Assembly: GCA_964351025.1 (NCBI GenBank)
Contig: CAYGLV010000006.1
Location: 1 to 64,000 of the forward strand
Direction of reading: 5' to 3'
DNA length: 64,000 nucleotides
Source: CAYGLV01 sp964351025
GTDB taxonomy: Bacteria; Actinomycetota; Thermoleophilia; Gaiellales; Gaiellaceae
Position 1 is the stretch's first letter. The number at the start of each line of letters is the position of its first letter. Below the pieces are notes generated by a model. It searched no databases. It was not told where the DNA came from and saw only the letters and a program-made list of their open reading frames with translations. Positions 9,249 to 17,807 of this stretch are shown one piece after another. Position numbers and translations under genes: made by a program.

Positions 9249-9649
9249 GGCCAGGCGACGAGCTCGGCGAGGAGGGCCTGCACGCGCGCGTCGATCTCGT
9301 CGCGGATCCGGCGCACCGTCACGATGTCCTTGCCTTCCGGGTCCTCGAGCAGCCAGTCCTCGTACCGCTTGCCGGGGAAGACGGGACACGCGTCACCGCA
9401 ACCCATCCTGATCACGACGTCGGCGGCGCGCACATGCTCGTCGGCGAGCTTCATCGGGATCTCATTGCTCGCGTCGATGTCGAGCTCGGCGAGCGCCGCG
9501 ACGACGACGGGGTTGGTCGCGGAGGCCGGCATGCTGCCCGCGGAGCGGACGGCGACGCGGCCCTGCGCGTGGCGCTCGAGCAGCGTCGCGGCCATTCGGC
9601 TGCGGCCGGCGTTGTGAACACAGACGAAAAGCACCTCGGGAACGGTCAT
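9245..9649 (-). CDS. arsC: Arsenate reductase of the LMW phosphatase family
   Basis: A 134-residue protein begins VLFVCVHNAGRSRMA, the P-loop C-x5-R-S of low-molecular-weight phosphatase/ArsC proteins. MGCGDACPVFPGKRYEDW and the following D-P segment match actinobacterial arsenate reductases and arsenate-mycothiol transferases more than tyrosine phosphatases. It would reduce arsenate to arsenite with a thiol donor. No arsenite pump or ArsR regulator adjoins it; its partner is the overlapping Asp-box gene. A protein phosphatase role cannot be excluded. Confidence 0.82.
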   Translation of the reverse strand: MTVPEVLFVCVHNAGRSRMAATLLERHAQGRVAVRSAGSMPASATNPVVVAALAELDIDASNEIPMKLADEHVRAADVVIRMGCGDACPVFPGKRYEDWLLEDPEGKDIVTVRRIRDEIDARVQALLAELVAWP

Positions 9650-9654
9650 GCCAC

Positions 9655-9660
9655 TAGGCT
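9655..9660 (+). promoter_or_regulatory. -10 element of the 3-hydroxyacyl-CoA dehydrogenase gene (leaderless)
   Basis: TAGGCT ends 6 nt before GTG 9667 and lies just outside the divergent arsC start at 9649. Confidence 0.55.
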
Positions 9661-9666
9661 ACCGCC

Positions 9667-10515
<849 letters not shown>

Positions 10516-10517
10516 CG

Positions 10518-10523
10518 TAAGAT
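10518..10523 (+). promoter_or_regulatory. -10 element of the acyl-CoA dehydrogenase gene (leaderless)
   Basis: TAAGAT ends 8 nt before ATG 10532. It lies in the 16-nt gap after the dehydrogenase stop, so the second gene can also be transcribed on its own. Confidence 0.55.
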
Positions 10524-10531
10524 CGCCCGCA

Positions 10532-11689
10532 ATGGACTTCGCGCTCACCGACGAGCAGCGGGGGATCCAGACGCTCGCGCGGGAGGTCGCCGAGGCGGAG
10601 ATCGCGCCGAACGCCGCCGCCTGGGACCGGGAGCGCCGGTTCCCTACAGAAACGATCGGCAAGCTCGGCGAGTTGGGGCTGATGGGCGTCTGCGTTCCCG
10701 AGGCCTACGGCGGAGCGGGCGCGGACTTCCTCTCCTACATCCTCGTCCTCGAGGAGCTCTCGCGCGCGGACGCGGGTATCGGGGTCACCGTCGCCGTGCA
10801 CACGAGTGCCGCGACGCTGCCGATTCTCGCCTTCGGCACCGACGAGCAGAAGGAGCGCTTCGTTCCTCCGCTCGCCCGGGGCGAGCAGATCGGCGCCTTC
10901 GCACTCACCGAGCCCGGCTCGGGTTCCGATGCCGGCGCTCTACGCACGGCGGCGGTGGCCGACGGCGACGGCTGGACGATCTCCGGCTCGAAGCAGTGGA
11001 TCACGAACGGCTCGTACGCCGGCATCTTCCTGGTCTTCGCTCGCACCGATCCTGCGACGAACGGGCCGCGCGGCGTCTCGGCGTTCCTGCTCGACGCCGA
11101 GCACGTCACGATCACCCGCGAGGAGGAGAAGCTCGGCCTCAACTCGTCCTCCACCGCGGATCTCGTCCTCGACGGCGCCCGCGTCGGCCGCGATCGGCTG
11201 CTGCACGTGGAGAACAGGGGCTTCCAGGTGGCGATGGCGACGCTCGACGGTGGTCGGATCGGCATCGCGGCCCAGGCGGTCGGGATCGCGCAGGCGGCCC
11301 TCGACGTGGCGCGCGCATTCGCGCTCGAGCGGCGCGCCTTCGGCCAGCGCATCGGTGACTTCCAGGCGATCCAGTGGAAGCTCGCCGACATGGCGACCGA
11401 GATCGACGCGGCCCGCCTGCTCACGTACCGCGCGGCCTGGCTGAAGCAGGAGGGCCGGCCGCACACGGCCGAGGGCGCGAAGGCGAAGCTCTTCGCTTCC
11501 GAGATGGCGCGGCGTCAGACCGCCGAGGCGATCCAGGTGCTGGGCGGGTACGGCTACACGAAGGAGTTCCCCGTCGAGCGCTACTACCGCGACGCGAAGG
11601 TGACCGAGATCTACGAGGGCACGAGCGAGGTGCAGCGGATCGTGATCGCGCGCGATCTGCTCAAGCAGGCGGAGAAGGCCGTTGGCTAG
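10532..11689 (+). CDS. Acyl-CoA dehydrogenase
   Basis: This 385-residue FAD flavoenzyme forms the 2,3-double bond of acyl-CoA and passes electrons to ETF. Seen are the N-terminal helical domain (DFALTDEQRGIQTLAREVA), the FAD/substrate loop FALTEPGSGSDAGAL, QWITNGSYA, the C-terminal QVLGGYGYTKEFPVERYYRDAKVTEIYEGTSE containing the catalytic Glu, and the terminal RDLL. The overall pattern is of a short-chain (butyryl-CoA) enzyme, but chain length cannot be fixed by eye. The downstream adenosyltransferase start overlaps its last codons. Confidence 0.93.
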   Translation: MDFALTDEQRGIQTLAREVAEAEIAPNAAAWDRERRFPTETIGKLGELGLMGVCVPEAYGGAGADFLSYILVLEELSRADAGIGVTVAVHTSAATLPILAFGTDEQKERFVPPLARGEQIGAFALTEPGSGSDAGALRTAAVADGDGWTISGSKQWITNGSYAGIFLVFARTDPATNGPRGVSAFLLDAEHVTITREEEKLGLNSSSTADLVLDGARVGRDRLLHVENRGFQVAMATLDGGRIGIAAQAVGIAQAALDVARAFALERRAFGQRIGDFQAIQWKLADMATEIDAARLLTYRAAWLKQEGRPHTAEGAKAKLFASEMARRQTAEAIQVLGGYGYTKEFPVERYYRDAKVTEIYEGTSEVQRIVIARDLLKQAEKAVG

Positions 11690-12251
11690 GCGGAGAGACG
11701 AGCCCGTTCGTCTGACGCGGATCTACACGCGCGGTGGCGACACGGGGGAGACGTCGCTCGGCGACGGCTCGCGGGTCTCCAAGCTCGACCCGCGTATCGC
11801 CGCGTACGGGGCCGTTGACGAGCTGAACTCGGCGCTCGGCGCCGTTCTCGCCGGCGTGGTCCCGGATGAGTTGCGGCCATCGCTCGAACGGATCCAGAAC
11901 GAGCTCTTCGATGCGGGTGCCGACCTTTCGGTGCCCCGCGCCGTCCCTGACCGGCTGCGGATCGGTCAGGCCGCGGTGGACGGGCTGGAGGCACTCTGCG
12001 ACAGCTTCAACGACGCTTTGCCGGAGTTGCGCAGCTTTGTCCTTCCCGGCGGGACCGAGGCGGCGGCGCGGCTGCACGTCGCGCGCACCGTCTGCCGGCG
12101 CGCCGAGCGCGACGCACTCGCTGCCGACGTCAACCCACTCGTTCTCGTCTACCTGAACCGGCTGTCGGACCTGCTCTTCATCCTCGCTCGGGCGGCGAAC
12201 GCGGCCGCTGGGCGAGCGGAGCCGCTCTGGAAGCCTGGTGCCTCGGGCTAG
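11682..12251 (+). CDS. PduO-type cob(I)alamin adenosyltransferase
   Basis: It makes adenosylcobalamin from cob(I)alamin and ATP. The N-terminus RIYTRGGDTGETSLGDGSRVSK is the ATP-binding signature of the PduO/MMAB family; AYGAVDELNSALG and the C-terminal NRLSDLLFILAR complete the five-helix bundle. At 189 residues it is full length. The TTG at 11682 overlaps the preceding stop by 8 bp, suggesting translational coupling to the acyl-CoA dehydrogenase. Its product would serve the acyl-CoA mutase (17808, 21748), tying B12 supply to acyl-CoA metabolism. Confidence 0.9.
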   Translation: MARRRDEPVRLTRIYTRGGDTGETSLGDGSRVSKLDPRIAAYGAVDELNSALGAVLAGVVPDELRPSLERIQNELFDAGADLSVPRAVPDRLRIGQAAVDGLEALCDSFNDALPELRSFVLPGGTEAAARLHVARTVCRRAERDALAADVNPLVLVYLNRLSDLLFILARAANAAAGRAEPLWKPGASG

Positions 12252-12376
12252 CGGCCGGCGGCTCGGTTCCTCGATCGATCCTTCTCTTCGCGCCCACCCT
12301 CGGGGCGAATCTCTTCGTGGGCCTCCAGCCCGTCGTCCCAGGCTCGCCGCTCGAGCTTACCGGAGCTGTCCGCTTG

Positions 12377-12640
12377 CTAGCTCTGGCCATGGCTGTCGCT
12401 CAGCTTGAGCACGGCCTGCGTCAGCGAGGCGGTCAGCGCCCGCATCTCCACTGCGGCGGACTGGAGCGCGTCGGTCGAGGCCGCCTGGCTCTGCATGACC
12501 GGGGTATGGCTGCGGAGGTGGTCGTCGTACTCGCCGATCGCATCGGCGAGCTCGTGCATCGTCGGACGCACGTCCTCGCTCGAGTGGGCGGCGCGGTCTC
12601 TTTCCTCTTCGAGCTTCGGCGAAGTCGGTCGGCAGCGTGT
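12377..12640 (-). pseudogene. Remnant of a second signal peptidase tail
   Basis: The frame is open from just after a TAG at 12641-12643 to the stop at 12377 and has no convincing start at its left end. Its translation (KLEEERDRAAHSSEDV.., MHELADAIGEYDDHLRSH.., ..VEMRALTASLTQAVLKL) is collinear with the last ~75 residues of the signal peptidase at 13379-14512 (KLEEEIHRAVSSSEDV.., MRELVGAIGEYGEHLRSH..). It therefore looks like the 3' end of a lost duplicate. A small coiled-coil protein started at GTG 12571 (64 aa) remains possible. It sits 24 bp beyond the stop of the exported protein gene at 12665. Confidence 0.7.
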
Positions 12641-12664
12641 CTAACGCTCACGCGAGCATTAGCT

Positions 12665-13303
12665 CTACCTGACCGTCGCGTAGAACGCGGGCGCGTAGGT
12701 TCCGCTGCCGCCCGCGCTCGCCGCCCACGCAGTCCACGTTCCGCCGGGATCGATCGTGATGTCGTACATCGCGCCCGGAGCGAGCGCGAGCGTGAGGCTT
12801 CCGTCCGTGTGAGTCAGGAAGAGCGGCTTCGTCGACGCCCGGCGCCAGTCGGAGGTCGTGGCGGCGTCTGTCGAGCTCCAGACCCCGACCGGGAGGAGGA
12901 GCGCCGAGTAGGAGTGGGCGAGCGCGGCCAGGTTCGTGACGTGGAGACTGACGTGCACGACGCGCGTCGCTTTCCGCGCGTCGACGACGTAAAGGTCGCC
13001 TCCCCGCGAGACTTCGCCCGTCGTGCCCGGCGTGGGCGTCCAGGCCGGGGCCTGCAGGCCGGAGATGCGACCGTTTGGGCCGATCGCGGTCGTGTACCGC
13101 AGCGACCGCACGCCGACGGGCACGGGAGCGCCCTTCGCGAGTGTATAGAGCATGTTCGAGCCGCCCGCCGCGACGGTCGCCGACGCCGACTGGCTCTCGG
13201 CGGTGAAGGAGAGCGCAGAGGCGATCAGCGCGCCCAGGATCGCGGCGAGTGCGATCGCGACGCGGCGCCTGCGGCGGAGCGGTGCGGTGGTGCGGCTTTC
13301 CAC
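12665..13303 (-). CDS. Exported surface/matrix-like protein A, paralogue of the 15337 gene
   Basis: The 212-residue product has a basic N-terminus (LRRRRRVAIALAAILGALIASAL) followed by FTAESQSASATVAAGG, resembling the h-region and mature start of SipW-dependent exports. The rest is beta-rich with no recognised enzyme motif. It shares collinear blocks with the 15337-16071 product: AWTPTPGTTGEVSRGGDLYVVDA, VTNLAALAHSYS, and TDGSLTLALAPGAMYDITIDPGG. The start is GTG 13303; no strong Shine-Dalgarno is seen, but TAGCCT lies about 26 nt upstream. A TasA/camelysin-like fibre role is inference from context. Confidence 0.68.
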   Translation of the reverse strand: MESRTTAPLRRRRRVAIALAAILGALIASALSFTAESQSASATVAAGGSNMLYTLAKGAPVPVGVRSLRYTTAIGPNGRISGLQAPAWTPTPGTTGEVSRGGDLYVVDARKATRVVHVSLHVTNLAALAHSYSALLLPVGVWSSTDAATTSDWRRASTKPLFLTHTDGSLTLALAPGAMYDITIDPGGTWTAWAASAGGSGTYAPAFYATVR

Positions 13304-13338
13304 ACCGCTTGGATCGGCTCAGCCGGTGCAGGCTATGT

Positions 13339-13375
13339 CCCCTGTTCGGGGCGCGGGCGCTTCCCCGATTCGGGG
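13339..13375 (-). promoter_or_regulatory. Tandem CCCC-N5-GGGG elements upstream of surface protein A
   Basis: Two 13-bp palindromic elements (13339-13351 and 13363-13375), each four C, five variable bases and four G, are spaced 24 bp centre to centre. They overlap the presumed core promoter; TAGCCT at 13330-13335 on the minus strand is the candidate -10. The same 13-bp element occurs upstream of the paralogous gene (16170-16182). They are a candidate operator for a shared regulator. Confidence 0.5.
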
Positions 13376-13378
13376 TCG

Positions 13379-14512
13379 CTACTGTGGGCCGTCGGGCGCC
13401 TGGCGGTCGGCGAGCCGCTCGACCGCCTGCGCAAGGGCCATCAGGACCGTCCGCATCTCGGCGGTCACAGCCTGGAGCTCGCCCGTTGACGCGGCGATGT
13501 TCTTCATGACGTCGGTGTGGCTGCGCAGGTGCTCCCCGTACTCGCCGATCGCGCCGACGAGCTCCCGCATCGTGCCCTTCACGTCCTCGCTCGAGCTCAC
13601 GGCGCGGTGGATCTCCTCTTCGAGCTTCGCGAAGTCGATGGAGGGGATGGCCTGCGGCGGCACGTACGGGACGAGCGCGGTCGAGAAGTCCTTCTCCGGC
13701 CCGGGGTCGGGCTCGTCGCGGTAGGCCGGCGCGAGCTGGAACTCCGCCAGGTGCAGCGCGCGCCTCTCTGGGGGCAGCGAGGAGAGGTCGGGCTCGACCG
13801 GGTCGATCGCCGCGTGCTCGACGGCCGGGTGTGTGACCGCGGCAGGCGGGCCGCGAGCGCCCGTCGCTGTCTGCTGCATCGTCTCTTTGAGCTCACGCGC
13901 CTCGAAGACGATCGTCGCCAGGCTGAGCATGTTCACGTCGGCGAGCTCGCGCCGGCGGTCGAGCACGCCGAGGAGGAAATAGAGGAGGATGACGAGGATC
14001 GCCGCGCCTCCGAAGATCTTGCCCTGGCGGCTGCGGAAGAAGAGCAGCGGATAGCCGCCGCCGGGTACGCGCCGCACCATTCGGCCGGTGATCCGGTCGG
14101 CGCGGATCGTGAACGCGTCCTCGCCCGTGTTCGCGTCACCCTTCGTGTGGATGACCAGGGTGTCGCCGCTGCGCTCGAGCTTCGAGATACGGTGGACGAG
14201 GGGGCCCGGAATGGCGAAGTCTTCCTGCGCGGACTGGGGCACTTCGAATGCGACGATGTCGCCCTTCTTGAGCTCGTCCTCTTCCACACCCTTGAGGACG
14301 ACGAGGTCGCCAGGCTGAAGCGTCGGGCGCATGGACACGCCCGCCACTGGGACGATCGGGGGGTTTGCGTGCCAGATGACCGCCCCGGCCATGTAGGCGA
14401 TCACGCCGAGCACGGCGAGCGCGGGAATCGTGTACCAGAGCACGAACGCGCCAAGTCGGGCCGCACGGGCCCGGCCGATGTTCTCGCTCCTCAAATCGCT
14501 CTGGTCAGACAT
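13379..14512 (-). CDS. SipW/ER-type signal peptidase I with a long C-terminal tail
   Basis: The 377-residue protein has a membrane segment at ~22-45, the catalytic Ser60 in PVAGVSMRPTLQPGDLVV, His107 in PLVHRI in place of the Lys of ordinary bacterial enzymes, the conserved Asp in TKGDAN (~126), and a second membrane segment at ~167-184. Ser-His chemistry marks the ER/archaeal/SipW class. Residues ~185-377 form an extra hydrophilic tail, with a likely coiled coil over the last 80. SipW enzymes process dedicated matrix proteins; the flanking exported proteins are the obvious substrates. The tail is duplicated at 12377-12640. Confidence 0.88.
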   Translation of the reverse strand: MSDQSDLRSENIGRARAARLGAFVLWYTIPALAVLGVIAYMAGAVIWHANPPIVPVAGVSMRPTLQPGDLVVLKGVEEDELKKGDIVAFEVPQSAQEDFAIPGPLVHRISKLERSGDTLVIHTKGDANTGEDAFTIRADRITGRMVRRVPGGGYPLLFFRSRQGKIFGGAAILVILLYFLLGVLDRRRELADVNMLSLATIVFEARELKETMQQTATGARGPPAAVTHPAVEHAAIDPVEPDLSSLPPERRALHLAEFQLAPAYRDEPDPGPEKDFSTALVPYVPPQAIPSIDFAKLEEEIHRAVSSSEDVKGTMRELVGAIGEYGEHLRSHTDVMKNIAASTGELQAVTAEMRTVLMALAQAVERLADRQAPDGPQ

Positions 14513-14569
14513 GGTTCGAATGTTCTATCTGCGTCGTCCCGCTCCTGCGCGGATCGTGACGCGCCGGAG

Positions 14570-15316
14570 CTACGCGTCGCTGGTGCTGCGACTGATCCTG
14601 ACGAAGAACGCGAGGTTGGCGACGTTGGTCTGCTGACCCGGCGGAACCTTGCCGGCCGGGTTGAGGAGCGACGCGATAACGTAGATCCGGCGCTTGTCCG
14701 GGTCGAGGCCGGCGGGCTGGCACCAGGCCGTCAAGAGGCTCGTGTCGGTCGCGCACGTGGTCAGGTTGGCACTGGCGTCGACGGTCGGCCTGAGCCAGCC
14801 CCCGATCCGGCTCTCCGCCAGCAGGAGCTGTCCTTCGCTGACGGTCGGCGATCCGGGCGCGGTCGAGTCGAGGATGCCGCAGAACGTCGTTCCCGCGTCG
14901 ACGATGGCGAGCTTACCCGTCGTACAGCCACCTGTGGTGATCGAGACCGGATGGTAGATGCCGATCCGGATCTGTCCTCCGCCGCCGACGAGATTGCCCT
15001 TCGAGCGCGACGTGTTCGACCAGAACATCGCGACCCTCATCCGATTGGTGAAGTCCTTGGCGATGTCGGCCTTGGCGAGCGTCTTCCCCTCCTGGAGCTG
15101 GGCGTTGCCGTTGCTGCGCGTCACCGTGGCCGACATCGTGATGACGTCGGCGATCTGACCGCCGGTTAGACCCGGCGCCGGCGTGATCGTCAACCCGCTC
15201 CCACCGGATGTGGCCAGCCAGTAGGTGACGCTGCCGAGCAGCGACACCGAAACCGCGGTCAGCGCGAGCGCCCGACGCGCTCTCGGGCTCGGAAGGGGCC
15301 GGTGGAGAGGGTTCAC
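14570..15316 (-). CDS. Exported protein of the signal peptidase cluster
   Basis: The 248-residue protein starts at GTG 15316, behind GGAGG at about 10-nt spacing. Its N-terminus has a basic stretch and hydrophobic core (RRALALTAVSVSLLGSVTYWLATSGGSG). The mature part has about four cysteines (GCTTG, FCGIL, TTCAT, AWCQ) suited to extracytoplasmic disulfides, and no enzyme motif I recognise. It sits between the paralogous exported protein (20 bp upstream) and the signal peptidase (57 bp downstream) on the same strand, so all three probably form one transcription unit. Candidate anchor or minor fibre subunit; function unknown. Confidence 0.7.
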   Translation of the reverse strand: MNPLHRPLPSPRARRALALTAVSVSLLGSVTYWLATSGGSGLTITPAPGLTGGQIADVITMSATVTRSNGNAQLQEGKTLAKADIAKDFTNRMRVAMFWSNTSRSKGNLVGGGGQIRIGIYHPVSITTGGCTTGKLAIVDAGTTFCGILDSTAPGSPTVSEGQLLLAESRIGGWLRPTVDASANLTTCATDTSLLTAWCQPAGLDPDKRRIYVIASLLNPAGKVPPGQQTNVANLAFFVRISRSTSDA

Positions 15317-15336
15317 TTGCGCGACGCCTCCAGCGC

Positions 15337-16071
15337 CTAGGTGGGCTGCGCGGCGAAGAAGAACTGCGGGTTCAGGTTGGCGGCGGTCGCTGTCGAGATC
15401 GTGTAGAAGCTGCCGCCGGTGTCGAACACGATGTCGTAGTAGAAGCCGACAGGAAGCCTGAACTGGAGGAACCCGTCCGTGTTCATGAGGTACGTGGGGC
15501 GGACGGCGATCACCTCGTTGCCGACCTCGGGCCAGACGGTGCAGGTGGTGGCGGGAGGAACAGGAGCGGCGCATTTGTGAACCCGGACCGGGAAGGCCCA
15601 AGAGCTGTACGCCTGCTGTAGACCGGCGAGATTGGTGACGAACATGTCGACGGTCAACGCGGTAGCGGTCCCCAGAGTCGCGGCGGTCGCATCGATGAGA
15701 GCGAGGTCGCCGGCCGTCGTCACTTCGCCGGCAGAGCCCGCCGCCGGTGTCCATGCCGGCTTCACGACCGATGCGGTGAACACTTTGGCAGCTGAGATCC
15801 CTGCCGCCGGCGTGTAGCGCAGCGTCGTGACGGCCGCGGGAATCCCAGCCGTCCCATCCACCACCGGAAAGACGAAGCTCGTCGAGCTAGCCGCGACGCT
15901 GATCGTCGATGTCCCGGAATTCTCTGCGAACGAGACGCCGAGCGCCGCCGCGAGTACCGCAAGCGCCGGAATGCTAACGAGCAGGAAGCGACGGCGGCGC
16001 TTGCGGAGGCCCTTCTCCACCAGCGCGAGCTGCTCGAACGTCAACGGGGGGGGGGGGCTTTGACTTGTCAT
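15337..16071 (-). CDS. Exported surface/matrix-like protein B with a poly-C tract in its start region
   Basis: The 244-residue product is a paralogue of protein A (12665): AWTPAAGSAGEVTTAGDLALIDA, VTNLAGLQQAYS, and TDGFLQFRLPVGFYYDIVFDTGG align in order. A hydrophobic segment at ~30-50 (FLLVSIPALAVLAAALGVSFA) precedes the beta-rich mature part. Codons 6-9 are a run of 12 C on the coding strand (12 G at 16046-16057), so slippage of one base would shift the frame right after ATG 16071. An in-frame TTG just after the tract could be an alternative start. TAGAGT at 16123-16128 (minus strand) is a candidate -10. Confidence 0.7.
   Translation of the reverse strand: MTSQSPPPPLTFEQLALVEKGLRKRRRRFLLVSIPALAVLAAALGVSFAENSGTSTISVAASSTSFVFPVVDGTAGIPAAVTTLRYTPAAGISAAKVFTASVVKPAWTPAAGSAGEVTTAGDLALIDATAATLGTATALTVDMFVTNLAGLQQAYSSWAFPVRVHKCAAPVPPATTCTVWPEVGNEVIAVRPTYLMNTDGFLQFRLPVGFYYDIVFDTGGSFYTISTATAANLNPQFFFAAQPT
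16046..16057. repeat. 12-bp homopolymeric G:C tract inside the start of a surface protein gene
   Basis: A run of exactly 12 G (C on the coding strand) occupies codons 6-9 of exported protein B. I noticed no other run of this length in the window. Such tracts mutate by slipped-strand mispairing and act as on/off switches in surface genes of other bacteria; they are also prone to length miscalls. Confidence 0.75.
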
Positions 16072-16169
16072 CCGCAGGCCGAGTGATCTTCGCCGCCAAG
16101 GCTACTGATCCTTCCAGATGGAACTCTACACTTTTCTGGGTCTCGCGTCACCCGTATCGGCATGAAGTT

Positions 16170-16200
16170 CCCCCAAACGGGGTATACCGCCCAGATGGGG
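16170..16200 (-). promoter_or_regulatory. CCCC-N5-GGGG element and degenerate partner upstream of surface protein B
   Basis: A perfect element (16170-16182) and a weaker copy (about 16189-16200) lie roughly 40-70 bp upstream of TAGAGT, the candidate -10 of protein B. The bases after each GGGG are also repeated (GGGGTA-t/c-ACC). The matching pair before protein A supports a regulatory role; the binding factor is unknown. Confidence 0.45.
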
Positions 16201-16285
16201 TACACCGGATCTCCAGGCACACCAGTTCTGCGAGAACCTCGCGGATCCTGCCACGCCGCGTGCCGCGCCGCGCCCGCAGGCGCCT

Positions 16286-17185
16286 TCATGAACTCGCCTC
16301 GAGCACGGGCAGCCGCTCGGCGCCGCGCTTCCTGAGCCGCTTGCTCTCGTAGAGCGCGAGGTCCGCCTTGTGCATCAGCTCGGCCGCAGTGTGCCCGTGC
16401 TCGGGAGCGAGTGCAAATCCGCTCGAGAGCCGGACGCCAAGGCCGTGGCGCGAGGAAGCGCGAACGAGCTCGCGCTCGATCCGCTGTGTGAGGCGCTCGG
16501 CCGTCGCACGGGTGCCCTCGCACAGCAGCACGACGAACTCGTCGCCGCCGAGGCGGAATGCGAGGTCGTCGGCGCGGAGGAGGCGGCGGAGCGTGTGACC
16601 GACGAGACGCAGCGTCTCGTCGCCTGTCCGGTGGCCGTGCTCGTCGTTGATCAGCTTGAGGTCGTCGCAGTCGAGCAGCACGAGCGCGAAGCGCCGCTCG
16701 TGGTCGCAGAGCTCGGTCAGCACGGCATGGCAATGGCCGGCGTTGTAAAGGCCGGTGAGCCAGTCGCAGCGAGCCCGCTGCTCGAGCGCGTCGCGGCGGG
16801 CGTCCTGCAAGAGGGCCAGCGCGGCGAGTCGGGCGAATGCCTGCACGGTCTCGTGCTCTGATCGGAGGAACGGCTGCCGGTCTGCCCGCCGCCGCAGCTC
16901 GATCGCTCCGAGCGTCCGTCCGCTCGCGTCGAGCGGGACTACGAGCGTCCGCGCCGGGCCGGCGATCCGCCGGTCGTGGACGAGCACGCGGCGGTCGCGG
17001 CCTTCGATCAGCTCGTGGAGAGCGAATTCGTCGATGTCCACGAGCGTGGCGATCCGGTTCGCGATCGTCGTCCAGAGCTCCGTGCGATCACGCGCCGTCA
17101 GAAGCGAAGCTACCGCCTCGACCAGCGCGTCGCTCGTCGTTGCAAGGCTCGGTTGAATGCTTGGCTCTGCCGCAGTAACAGTCAC
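16286..17185 (-). CDS. GAF-GGDEF diguanylate cyclase
   Basis: It would make cyclic di-GMP from two GTP. Residues ~25-140 resemble a GAF sensor (TIANRIATLVDIDEFALHEL.., RTLVVPLDASGRTLGAIEL). Residues ~150-299 are the GGDEF domain: DWLTGLYNAGH, LLDCDDLKLINDEHGH and the intact active site RLGGDEFVVLL. RADD five residues before GGDEF is an intact product-inhibition I-site. I choose GTG 17185, preceded by GGGGGAG. The in-frame TTG 17254 lies upstream of a likely -10 (GATACT) and so is probably not transcribed. It is the first minus-strand gene before the surface module. Confidence 0.88.
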   Translation of the reverse strand: MTVTAAEPSIQPSLATTSDALVEAVASLLTARDRTELWTTIANRIATLVDIDEFALHELIEGRDRRVLVHDRRIAGPARTLVVPLDASGRTLGAIELRRRADRQPFLRSEHETVQAFARLAALALLQDARRDALEQRARCDWLTGLYNAGHCHAVLTELCDHERRFALVLLDCDDLKLINDEHGHRTGDETLRLVGHTLRRLLRADDLAFRLGGDEFVVLLCEGTRATAERLTQRIERELVRASSRHGLGVRLSSGFALAPEHGHTAAELMHKADLALYESKRLRKRGAERLPVLEASS

Positions 17186-17794
17186 GTGCTCCCCCCGTAG
17201 CTCGACGACGCCGCGGTCGCCGGGTTGGAGTCGCCCTAGTATCGCCCGATTCAAAGCCCCGGGAATCCCCCGGACGGGTGAATGAGCCTCTCCTGACCGC
17301 GCGGGCGCTCCCGCGGCTCCGCTCGCACGTTTTCCGGGCCGAAAGGCGCGACGGCTAGTTCCGCGACCGACGTGCGGCGGTGCACGTACGGACGCGCCGC
17401 ACGAGCGTCTTCGGCCTGCTGACGCGGTGGCATCCCTCGCTTGCGCTGGAGACCGTCACCGCGAACGCCGCGAACGTCTCACGGCTGCGCCTCTCACTCG
17501 CCTGATCCGAGCGAGGCGAGGTGGCGCAGGGTGACTCTTCCTGTCGCCACCTTCGCTCGCTCACATTCTCCGCGTCATCGTTCCCCGCGGAGGATCATGC
17601 GACACCCCCGGGGGAGAGGGGGGAACGCAGGCTCGCCGCAGTGATCGCTCCGACCATAGCTTCCGTTTTCCAGCAAATCAAGCCGAGAAGTCCACTGCGT
17701 TGAACTCCAGATGTCCAGCACCGGCAGTCTGATTCCGATCTCTCCGAGGCCGGTTTCGGACGCGTCGTGCTGAATACGTGATGAACGCTGCGAC
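17186..17794. other. Divergent intergenic region with a stable inverted repeat
   Basis: About 600 bp between the diguanylate cyclase and the mutase hold no gene I can support; short open frames lack family features and consistent starts. GATACT on the minus strand (about 17247-17252) is a plausible -10 for the cyclase. An inverted repeat at 17519-17552 (AGGTGGCG / CGCCACCT plus an inner AGG/CCT) could fold in RNA from either strand. I see no cobalamin riboswitch consensus despite the B12 enzyme downstream. Confidence 0.5.
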
Positions 17795-17800
17795 TACTAT
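17795..17800 (+). promoter_or_regulatory. -10 element of the acyl-CoA mutase gene (leaderless)
   Basis: TACTAT ends 7 nt before ATG 17808, placing the transcription start at the start codon. Confidence 0.6.
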
Positions 17801-17807
17801 CTGCGCG

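Noticed and set aside
12665..16071. Mobile element as the source of the duplicated surface module
   Set aside because: No transposase, integrase, terminal inverted repeats or target-site duplication is visible around the module.
17251..17564. Short minus-strand frames in the DGC-icmA intergenic region
   Set aside because: No hydrophobic, catalytic or repeat features, no ribosome site or TANNNT at leaderless spacing; composition looks like random GC-rich sequence.
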